Source: a bacterium D16-34
Lineage (GTDB): Bacteria; Actinomycetota; Coriobacteriia; Coriobacteriales; Eggerthellaceae
NCBI GenBank assembly: GCA_003612515.1
Contig: RAZB01000001.1
Location: 531,265 to 595,264, forward strand
Direction of reading: 5' to 3'
Length of the DNA stretch: 64,000 bases
In this document: piece by piece, positions 35,400 through 41,955 of the stretch
Layout of the letters: the number at the start of each line of letters is the position of its first letter
Position numbering within the stretch: position 1 is the first letter of the stretch
The notes under the pieces: model-generated
Told to the model about the DNA's origin: nothing
The model's input: only the letters and a program-made list of their open reading frames with translations
Databases searched by the model: none
Made by a program: the position numbers and the translations under genes

Positions 35400-36965
35400 T
35401 TACATTCTACCACCGCTTTTGCGAATTGATCTTTCCTTAACCCACAAGACGGGTGCCACTAAACCATCGCGAGCAGTGCCAATCACATCGTGCGGTCCTT
35501 GGCGAACATACAAGCCGGCAAATGAGCCGTCGTAAACATAGGCGCCAAAAAGATTCCCGACCAATTGCGGCGCTGCAAAAAAATCACCCGCATTGCCATA
35601 GATGGGGATAGTGGTCGTTTGCGAAGGCGCATAAAATCGCTGCACCAGATATGAGGTGTCGGAATTCCTAAGCGCAGTCTCAAGATGCGCTTGCCACTCT
35701 TTGCGTGAGCACTCTGCACCAGCCACAACATTAATGGAGGCATACCAGTCGGTGGGCTTGAGCACCCAGTCGCGCGGGTTGTCGGCAACGGTCTTCAAGT
35801 CAAGCACCTCATCGTCGAGAAAATGCGTTTCGGGAATGTGTCGATCAATAAAATGTCGCTCATCTGGAGTAAAGAGTGCTTGTAAAAGCGGATGGCGAAG
35901 CAGCGCGAAAAGTTGCTTGTCGTGCACAATCTGAGTGTCGAACGCGCCAATCATGCATACGGCACCACGTTCGATTGCGTTGATAAATGGTTGCACCTCA
36001 TCCCAGTATTTCAGCAGGTCAACAACTATGCAATAGCGCCAAACTGCGTCAATTGCAACATTGTCTCTCCCATAGTATGCGCATTTTCCAAAAAGGCGCG
36101 TGCCGTCAAAATCAAGCTGGCGAACATCATAAATCGAGCAGGAGATGCCGGCCGCCTCGAAGAGCTCGGCGTAGGTTTGTAACTCCCCAAACTGGGGGTT
36201 GGGATCCTCTAGGCACACGACAATGCCCAGATGAGGGCGTGCGTCGCTGCTTTGAGCAACCTGGTCGGGGATCGCCGCGGCAGCGTCTAGGGTCGCCGCG
36301 GCAGCGTCGGGGATCGCCGCCGCGAGGCCCGACGCGCTCGCCGTCGTACTTGCTGCTGCAGGCGCCCCCGCGCCCGTCGCCGCGCCAAATGCGAGCTTTC
36401 GCACCGTTTGCACCCACCCGTCAAAGAGCGAATCCATATCGGTGTCGCACTGATAGCGCGCACAAAACTCCTGATAGGGAGCTGTTTGGCAGACTGCATT
36501 AAGGGCGTTGCGCGTTTCGTCCATTCCGCTTGAAGCGTCGGTATTGAATTCGCAAAAATGCACATCACCCGATGCGGCATCAATCATGAAATCCACGCGT
36601 GTAACCGGCAGCGTAGCTTGATAGCGCAGAGGCAATTCAACGAGACGCTCAACGCGCGGATCAAAGCGGAACAGCGCCCTAACGGCCGGGTCACGATGGT
36701 AGGCATCCAACACCTTGCACATAATGCGATAAGCAGTCTGCGAAAGCTGTGCAAAATAGTCCCGCGTCTGGTCACCAAATATGCGCGGCACATAGGAAAA
36801 CGCATTGGGCTTGCCATGATAAAAAGCCGTACCATCACCCATGCGCGCCCAAGCAAGACGCCGATGCTTCTCATCCGAAGGATCGTTGGCAACAAGACTT
36901 AAATATTCGCTGGTAAATTGCCTATTTTGAGCAAGAGCATCAGGCGAGAGCGCATCAAGATCCAC
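35400..36965 (-). CDS. Glutathionylspermidine-synthase-like ATP-grasp protein
   Basis: 521 residues from GTG 36965, with GGGGGAA just upstream. TRVDFMIDAASGDVHFCEFNTDASSGMDE and the late segments DWVLKPTDWYASINVVAG and GDFFAAPQLVGNLFGAYVYDGSFAGLYVR fit the GSP_synth/circularly-permuted ATP-grasp superfamily, which forms amide bonds with ATP. An Ala/Pro-rich, low-complexity linker of about 50 residues interrupts it near residue 200 and arises from a DNA tandem repeat. Actual substrate unknown; the spermidine name should not be taken literally. Confidence 0.7.
   Translation of the reverse strand: MDLDALSPDALAQNRQFTSEYLSLVANDPSDEKHRRLAWARMGDGTAFYHGKPNAFSYVPRIFGDQTRDYFAQLSQTAYRIMCKVLDAYHRDPAVRALFRFDPRVERLVELPLRYQATLPVTRVDFMIDAASGDVHFCEFNTDASSGMDETRNALNAVCQTAPYQEFCARYQCDTDMDSLFDGWVQTVRKLAFGAATGAGAPAAASTTASASGLAAAIPDAAAATLDAAAAIPDQVAQSSDARPHLGIVVCLEDPNPQFGELQTYAELFEAAGISCSIYDVRQLDFDGTRLFGKCAYYGRDNVAIDAVWRYCIVVDLLKYWDEVQPFINAIERGAVCMIGAFDTQIVHDKQLFALLRHPLLQALFTPDERHFIDRHIPETHFLDDEVLDLKTVADNPRDWVLKPTDWYASINVVAGAECSRKEWQAHLETALRNSDTSYLVQRFYAPSQTTTIPIYGNAGDFFAAPQLVGNLFGAYVYDGSFAGLYVRQGPHDVIGTARDGLVAPVLWVKERSIRKSGGRM
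36264..36326. repeat. Three 21-bp in-frame repeats in the ATP-grasp gene
   Basis: Units at 36264, 36285 and 36306 follow GTCGGGGATCGCCGCGGCAGC with few changes. They encode seven-residue Ala-rich blocks (AAAAIPD type) on the minus strand. The segment is far more GC-rich than the rest of the gene. Confidence 0.8.
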
Positions 36966-37153
36966 AGGTTCCCCCAGGTTTTACGACAGTTGTTACACAT
37001 CAAAGCTTGCGAGAGCACACCCATTATAGCGCCAGTTTGCAGCGTGAAGATGGATGCATGATCTGCAAGGCGCTATACTTGTCGCACGGTAAAATCCGCG
37101 TTTCGCAGTTTTTGCCACCGACCTAGCAGATTGCGAAGAATCTTATATCGAAT

Positions 37154-37789
37154 ATGGAATCTTATATCACTATTGAAGGCCACGCAGTTGGCGAAATTGA
37201 AGAGAAGAAGAGTCGCTTTATCGCTTCGCTTGCCCATGTGGAAACCGAAGAAGAGGCGCTTGCTTTCTTGGAAGAGATACGCGCGGCTAATCGCATGGCT
37301 CGCCACAATGTCTATGCTTACATCTTGCGACAGGGGGGCGCAGGCGCCACCGGACGTGTTCGCTATTCCGATGATGGCGAACCCCAAAAGACTGCCGGGC
37401 TGCCTACGCTAGAAGTGCTCCAACACGAGGGGCTAACCGACGTAATATGTGTTGTGACCAGGTATTTTGGCGGCGTCCTTTTAGGCACGGGCGGTCTGGT
37501 GCGCGCCTACACGCAAGCCACGCAAGCAGGTATTGCCGCTGCACAGCTGGTGGAGGTTTCGCGCTGCGTGGACATTTCGGTGCGAACGTCGTATTCCAAC
37601 TACGAGCCGCTCGTTCGCATCGCGCAAGAATGCGGGGCGAAAGTGAGAGACACCACCTACGACGATGCGGTCACGGTGGTACTTCGCATGCTTGACGGAA
37701 CACAAGATCCATTTTTGACGAAGCTTACCGAACTTGAGCGCGGGCAGGCATGCGTGCAGGTAAGCGAGCCTTTGGAAGCTGCCTTCTAG
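37154..37789 (+). CDS. YigZ/IMPACT family protein
   Basis: 211 residues, typical length. The N-terminal UPF0029 domain contains EKKSRFIASLAHVETEEEAL, RMARHNVYAYIL and YSDDGEPQKTAGLPTLEVL, then VTRYFGGVLLGTGGLVRAYTQATQAG, the family hallmark. A DUF1949-like C-terminal domain follows. It is linked to translation or ribosome-associated stress in other organisms; the biochemical role is unsettled. The ATG has only a weak upstream purine run. Its stop codon lies in a 23-bp tandem duplication. Confidence 0.92.
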   Translation: MESYITIEGHAVGEIEEKKSRFIASLAHVETEEEALAFLEEIRAANRMARHNVYAYILRQGGAGATGRVRYSDDGEPQKTAGLPTLEVLQHEGLTDVICVVTRYFGGVLLGTGGLVRAYTQATQAGIAAAQLVEVSRCVDISVRTSYSNYEPLVRIAQECGAKVRDTTYDDAVTVVLRMLDGTQDPFLTKLTELERGQACVQVSEPLEAAF

Positions 37790-37816
37790 TTGGTTTGGAG
37801 GCCGCCTTCTAGTTGG
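37771..37816. repeat. 23-bp tandem duplication across a stop codon
   Basis: The units 37771-37793 and 37794-37816 differ at two positions and both contain CCTTCTAGTTGG. The TAG in the first is the real stop of the YigZ gene. The second runs into the promoter of the kinase gene. Confidence 0.85.
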
Positions 37817-37829
37817 CGAGTTCAGCCGG

Positions 37830-37843
37830 TATAATGTGTGCTA
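37830..37843 (+). promoter_or_regulatory. -10 box placed for a leaderless kinase mRNA
   Basis: A perfect TATAAT at 37830-37835 ends seven bases before ATG 37843, so transcription should start at or next to the A of the start codon. No Shine-Dalgarno sequence is present. The -35 is weak. Confidence 0.6.
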
Positions 37844-39759
37844 TGGCTAATTCAGAACATCTCATCTTAAATCGCTATAAACCGCTTTCCCGAGCCGGTT
37901 CGGGCGGTTTTGGCACGGTGCAAGTTGCGTGGGATACTCGCATTCAACGCAAGGTCGCCATCAAGTGCATTGAGCTTTCCGAGATCGATGCAGCACGAGC
38001 GGCTCTTCCGGGCGCTGCTGCGCCGCAAGTTTACGAGCCTGATGAGGTGCCCGCAGAAGAAAGCCTCGTGCGGTTTTTGTCGCATGTTCCTGGCTTGGAT
38101 GAAGCACGAACAGCAGCTATGCTCACCGACGCGAATATCGTGGCGGTCTACGATTTCGAAATTCAGGGAACCACCGCCTATTTGATCATGGAGTATGTCG
38201 AAGGCCTCACGCTCACACAGCTGATTAGCGCCTACGACGATCAGCTGACCCTCGATATTGTCGCGGCGGTTTTTGCTGCCATATCGCATGCGCTCGAAGT
38301 TGCGCACTCCAATCAGGTGCTTCACCTTGATATCAAGCCAGATAATGTTTTGATTAACGAAAAAGGCCAGGTCAAAGTGACTGACTTTGGTTTGGCGACG
38401 CTAGCGGATGCAACAGGATATGGCGCTGCAGGCGGTGGTACCATTGGATACATGCCCCTTGAGCAGATGCGCCAGGAAAACCTAGACGAACGCTGCGACG
38501 AATGGGCGCTCGCATCGGTGGTTTATTGGATGCTCGTGGGCAAAAACCCCTTTTTCGCGCCAGACCTTAAGCGGGCTGAGGCAGCCATAGAAGATGCAGA
38601 GTTGGTGCTCCCTTCGCTTTGTTGGGATGACCTGTCTTTTGAGGTTGATGAAATTCTATTCTCCGCACTCGACCCCGACAGAGAGCAGCGCTTTGATTCG
38701 GTTGACGAATTCGCCAAAGCGCTTATGCCGCATTTGGGGCGCGTAAAACAGGGGACGAAAGATCTGGCGCGCCTGGTGGAAGACGCGAAAAACCCCCAAA
38801 CCGAAATCGAAGAAGAGCCGCAAGAGTACCGCTCGCATATCCCGCTTCGCTATCGTGTTACTGATGGTCAGATTGCGGCTGCTGGACGCGTCTGCGGTGC
38901 GGTGGGTTCTGCGATTGTTGCATCTGCGGGGGCGTCGCTCATACCATTTACTGCCGGGCTTACCAACCCACTGTTTTGGGTTTGCATCGTTGCAATGCTT
39001 GCGGTGGGGGCGCTCAAAAGCCATCTCGGGTTTTTGCTTGCGAGCGTATTTTTGGGCGCGGGAATTATCGCTCAAGGAGCACCTGCACTGGGAATTGTTT
39101 GTATCGTGCTGAGCGGTTTGTGGTGGTATTTCGTTGGTCGTCTGGAAAACTCGGCTGCTAACGTGGTCTTTGCTGCCCCTATGGCAGGAGCGGTAGGACT
39201 TGCGCCTCTTGAGTCTTTGATCAGCGGTTTTGTGTTGCGTCCCGTGCGAGCGTTGGTGACGACAGCCTATGCTGTCTTTATTATGGCAAGTCTTGTTTCG
39301 CTTACGCCAGATGGAGCGAACCCGCTCTTTGGTTGGAATGCGTATATGCTTGTGGTGCAAGGGCAAATCGCCCCCGATATTCAACAAGCATTTGGTAGCT
39401 ACCTTGCCTCACCTGGGTTTTGGTGTGGCTGTGCTGGCTGGATTGGCGTGAGCGGCTTGGTGTCTCTTATCAGGCTGCGCCCTACGCGACTATTTGCGTA
39501 TTTGTCGGTCTTGGTTGGAGGGGTTGTGCTTTGCTTGATTGCGATAGCAGCAGCATTTGTGGGCACCCCAACAACCACCACCTTAGGTCCCTCGGCAAGT
39601 TCGCCATACCTTGATGTGTTTCAATGGCTCTCGCTTGTGGCGAGCATTGTGATTATGATTTTCGCATGCGTGTTGACCCTAGAGCCGCACTTTGGAGAAG
39701 CTGCGGCAGGATATGATGAAGGCTATTGGTCTGACGAAGAGGAGTTTGAGGATGATTGA
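37843..39759 (+). CDS. Membrane Ser/Thr protein kinase with HLD catalytic loop
   Basis: 638 residues. The kinase domain (about 10-290) has GSGGFGTV (P-loop), K41 in VAIK, HLD at 161-163 followed by IKPDNVL, and DFG at 181-183. The usual HRD Arg is Leu, so it is a non-RD kinase, but the catalytic Asp is intact. An extra loop of about 40 residues follows the VAIK strand. From about 355 to 615 there are six to eight helices, an unusual polytopic tail instead of PASTA domains. It ends in a very acidic tail (DEEEFEDD). The start is probably leaderless. The stop overlaps the next gene by eight bases. Confidence 0.92.
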   Translation: MANSEHLILNRYKPLSRAGSGGFGTVQVAWDTRIQRKVAIKCIELSEIDAARAALPGAAAPQVYEPDEVPAEESLVRFLSHVPGLDEARTAAMLTDANIVAVYDFEIQGTTAYLIMEYVEGLTLTQLISAYDDQLTLDIVAAVFAAISHALEVAHSNQVLHLDIKPDNVLINEKGQVKVTDFGLATLADATGYGAAGGGTIGYMPLEQMRQENLDERCDEWALASVVYWMLVGKNPFFAPDLKRAEAAIEDAELVLPSLCWDDLSFEVDEILFSALDPDREQRFDSVDEFAKALMPHLGRVKQGTKDLARLVEDAKNPQTEIEEEPQEYRSHIPLRYRVTDGQIAAAGRVCGAVGSAIVASAGASLIPFTAGLTNPLFWVCIVAMLAVGALKSHLGFLLASVFLGAGIIAQGAPALGIVCIVLSGLWWYFVGRLENSAANVVFAAPMAGAVGLAPLESLISGFVLRPVRALVTTAYAVFIMASLVSLTPDGANPLFGWNAYMLVVQGQIAPDIQQAFGSYLASPGFWCGCAGWIGVSGLVSLIRLRPTRLFAYLSVLVGGVVLCLIAIAAAFVGTPTTTTLGPSASSPYLDVFQWLSLVASIVIMIFACVLTLEPHFGEAAAGYDEGYWSDEEEFEDD

Positions 39760-40648
39760 GTTAAGTGATGCAACAACTTTTTTCGCTTTCGATAAGAGCT
39801 TAGAACCGGCGCTGGTGGTGCCCTCGGGTGAGACCGTGCGCATTCGCACGAAGGACTGCTTCGGCAACCAGATCCAGACGCCCGAAGATAAGCTCGACAA
39901 CATTGACTGGGATGCCATTAATCCAGCTACCGGTCCTATTTTTGTCGAAGGCGCTGTTGCTGGTGGCGCGCTGGCGGTTCACATTGACAATATCGAACTG
40001 GATGCGCAGACCTCCTCATGCACCGGCGCTGACGAGGGCGTTTGTGGAGCTCGTTTCGACGCCTGGAGTACGCATCTGTGCGCTATCGAAGGCGACAAAC
40101 TCATCTGGAATGACAAGCTCTCCATCCCGCTCAATCCCATGATTGGCGTTATTGGTGTGGCGCCTGCGGGCGAACCGGTGAACTGCGGAACCCCAGGAAG
40201 CCACGGCGGCAACATGGACAACACCGCTATTGGTGTAGGTGCTACGCTGTATTTTCCGGTCGCGGTGGATGGAGCGCTGTTTGGCTGCGGTGATATGCAT
40301 GCCGTCATGGGAGATGGCGAAGTGAGCGTGTCAGGTGCTGAGGTTGCCGGCTGGGCAACCGTGACGCTGACAGCGCTGCCGAAGCTCAGTGTGCCCGACC
40401 CGCTGATCGAAACCGCAACCCATTTTGGCGTGATTGCCTCGGCAGAGTCGCTCGACGCTGCTGCAGAGTGTGCGGTTAATGAGATGGTTGACCTGATGTG
40501 CGACAGAACCGATATTTCCGCTGACGAAGCCATCATGCTGCTCTCACTTGTGGCAGACGTGCAGGTGTGCCAGATGGTTGACCCGGAGAAAACCGTGCGC
40601 TTCATGGTGCCGAAATACGTGCTAGACTCATTGGGTTTTGAGTTGTAA
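39752..40648 (+). CDS. Acetamidase/formamidase family protein
   Basis: 298 residues, usual for FmdA/AmdA. The start ATG 39752 lies inside the kinase gene's last codons after GAGGAG and TTGAGG, so translation is coupled. Motifs: PATGPIFVEGA, HIDNIEL, GSHGGNMDN, GCGDMHAVMGDGE and the Glu/Asp-rich metal-site region. These enzymes hydrolyse short amides to the acid and ammonia, with Zn. Coupling to a Ser/Thr kinase is unusual and could mean the kinase responds to nitrogen state, which is speculation. Confidence 0.93.
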   Translation: MIELSDATTFFAFDKSLEPALVVPSGETVRIRTKDCFGNQIQTPEDKLDNIDWDAINPATGPIFVEGAVAGGALAVHIDNIELDAQTSSCTGADEGVCGARFDAWSTHLCAIEGDKLIWNDKLSIPLNPMIGVIGVAPAGEPVNCGTPGSHGGNMDNTAIGVGATLYFPVAVDGALFGCGDMHAVMGDGEVSVSGAEVAGWATVTLTALPKLSVPDPLIETATHFGVIASAESLDAAAECAVNEMVDLMCDRTDISADEAIMLLSLVADVQVCQMVDPEKTVRFMVPKYVLDSLGFEL

Positions 40649-40660
40649 GCGAGCGGATTT

Positions 40661-40694
40661 AAAGCTTACGCAGGCCTAAGGCTTACGCAAGTAA
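40661..40694. repeat. 17-bp tandem duplication across a stop codon
   Basis: The units 40661-40677 and 40678-40694 both carry AA[AG]GCTTACGCA. The minus-strand stop of the pyridoxal kinase gene (40683-40685) is in the second. Confidence 0.7.
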
Positions 40695-41588
40695 GCTGCA
40701 AACACGACCAAGCAGCGGCTCGAAGCTGACGCCACGCGCCTCAAACTCGGGCTGCTGCGCGGAAACAACCATAGCATCGCGCACGAAATCCCCTGCAAAC
40801 TGAGCTGCCTCAACAAGCGTTTGGCCGCTCATAATTGCAGCTAGCAAGCATGATGCATATAAATCTCCCGTGCCATGGAGCATGTAGGGGAGATACTGGT
40901 TGTTCACTTCAACAACCGGGCAATCAATGCCGCCAACAAAGTTGCGTACCACGTCTTCGCCTTCGCGACGAATGCCTTTTAGGACAACATGTTTTGCACC
41001 TTTAGCAACAAGCGCCTCTAAAATGCGCGTTGCTTCTTCGTCGGAAATGTTCGTGCCGCCCCATGCTTCGCCAATGGGCTCACCCAAAATGATGGCTGCC
41101 TCGGTGAGGTTAGGCGTGAGGATGTCGGCTCCAGCAGCAAGCTCAGCCATAGCAGAGCACAGCTCAGGGGTATACGTTGGGTATACCTTGCCATGATCAG
41201 CCATAACCGGGTCAACTACGCGAAGGGCGTTTGGATACATCTCATAGAGGTCGCGAATACGATCAACCTGCTCAGGAGCTCCTAAAAAGCCAGAGTAAAT
41301 TGCATCAAGCTCAACACCAATGCCGCTCCATGCAGCCAAATAGTCTTTGAGCATATCGGTGGTGTCGTGCATGTACCACCCAGGAAAAGCGGTATGTGAC
41401 GAAAAAAGGCCAGTTGGAACGGGGCAAACATCGCAGCCAGCTGCCGAAAGCACCGGAATAGCAACGCCGAGTGAGCATTTGCCGTAGCCGCACAAGTCAT
41501 GCACGGCGCCCACGCGGGGAATATAGGCTCCTTCTCGTGCGTAAAGCACCGTAGTGCCTACTTCAAGTTCGTTGTTAAGCTCATCCAT
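40683..41588 (-). CDS. Pyridoxal/pyridoxamine kinase (PfkB-like)
   Basis: 301 residues. RVGAVHDLCGYGKCSLGVAIPVLSAAGCDV is the N-terminal pyridoxal-kinase pattern. VDPVMADHGKVYPTYTPE, ADILTPNLTEAAIILG and LHGTGDLYASCLLAAI (GTGD loop with catalytic Asp) follow. It phosphorylates vitamin B6 vitamers to replenish PLP. Its ATG overlaps the upstream small gene's stop (TAATG), so they form a coupled operon. Confidence 0.92.
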   Translation of the reverse strand: MDELNNELEVGTTVLYAREGAYIPRVGAVHDLCGYGKCSLGVAIPVLSAAGCDVCPVPTGLFSSHTAFPGWYMHDTTDMLKDYLAAWSGIGVELDAIYSGFLGAPEQVDRIRDLYEMYPNALRVVDPVMADHGKVYPTYTPELCSAMAELAAGADILTPNLTEAAIILGEPIGEAWGGTNISDEEATRILEALVAKGAKHVVLKGIRREGEDVVRNFVGGIDCPVVEVNNQYLPYMLHGTGDLYASCLLAAIMSGQTLVEAAQFAGDFVRDAMVVSAQQPEFEARGVSFEPLLGRVCSLLA

Positions 41589-41788
41589 TATTCGTCATCG
41601 CTTTCATCATCGTCGTCATCGAGAAAGGACCAATCGTCCTCATCAGGTTCGCGGTCTACAAACGCTTTGCGAGTTCTCCGCTCCATGATGACGCATGCAA
41701 TCAAGCTGATAATCAAGCCGGCGCCAACTAAACAGCCAATGCCAGCATAGGTTTCAAATAAAAAATGATAGAGAGATGTAAAATCCAT
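41588..41788 (-). CDS. Small single-helix membrane protein with acidic tail
   Basis: 66 residues. The start at 41788 follows TTGAGG. One membrane helix (AGIGCLVGAGLIISLIACVIM) is followed by a basic RRTRK stop-transfer stretch and a tail of Asp/Glu (EPDEDDWSFLDDDDDESDDE). It has no known family. The first gene of a coupled pair with the pyridoxal kinase. The acidic tail recalls that of the kinase encoded at 37843-39759. Confidence 0.75.
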   Translation of the reverse strand: MDFTSLYHFLFETYAGIGCLVGAGLIISLIACVIMERRTRKAFVDREPDEDDWSFLDDDDDESDDE

Positions 41789-41834
41789 TTTTACCTCAAT
41801 ATCTTCCCTCATGTAACAATCAGGGATCAGGTTT

Positions 41835-41863
41835 CTGAAAACGTATAGCCCTCAAAGTATACT
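41835..41863 (+). promoter_or_regulatory. Promoter of the hybrid kinase leader
   Basis: CTGAAA at 41835-41840 and TATACT at 41858-41863 are separated by 17 bp. Transcription would start near 41870, only about 14 bases before the ATG of the 23-codon leader frame. Confidence 0.6.
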
Positions 41864-41883
41864 ATGACAATCAGGGGAGAGGA

Positions 41884-41955
41884 ATGAAGGAACCCAAATC
41901 GCGCAGTTTTTGCGCTGATTTGTTGCTCGAGCACAATGCGTGCGGAGCCCACTAA
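41884..41955 (+). CDS. 23-codon leader reading frame overlapping the hybrid kinase start
   Basis: The first ATG of the predicted mRNA, preceded by the purine-rich AGGGGAGAGG. It encodes MKEPKSRSFCADLLLEHNAC plus three residues and stops at 41953-41955. ATG 41936 of the kinase lies inside it in another frame without its own ribosome site. A kinase GTG at 41975 lies just after its stop. It may couple or attenuate kinase translation. Not related to a known leader peptide. Confidence 0.5.
   Translation: MKEPKSRSFCADLLLEHNACGAH

Noticed and set aside
41884..41955. A frameshifted N-terminus of the hybrid kinase
   Set aside because: The kinase frame already has a complete N-terminal membrane helix, and the short frame has its own stop and ribosome site, so a leader frame fits better than a sequencing error.
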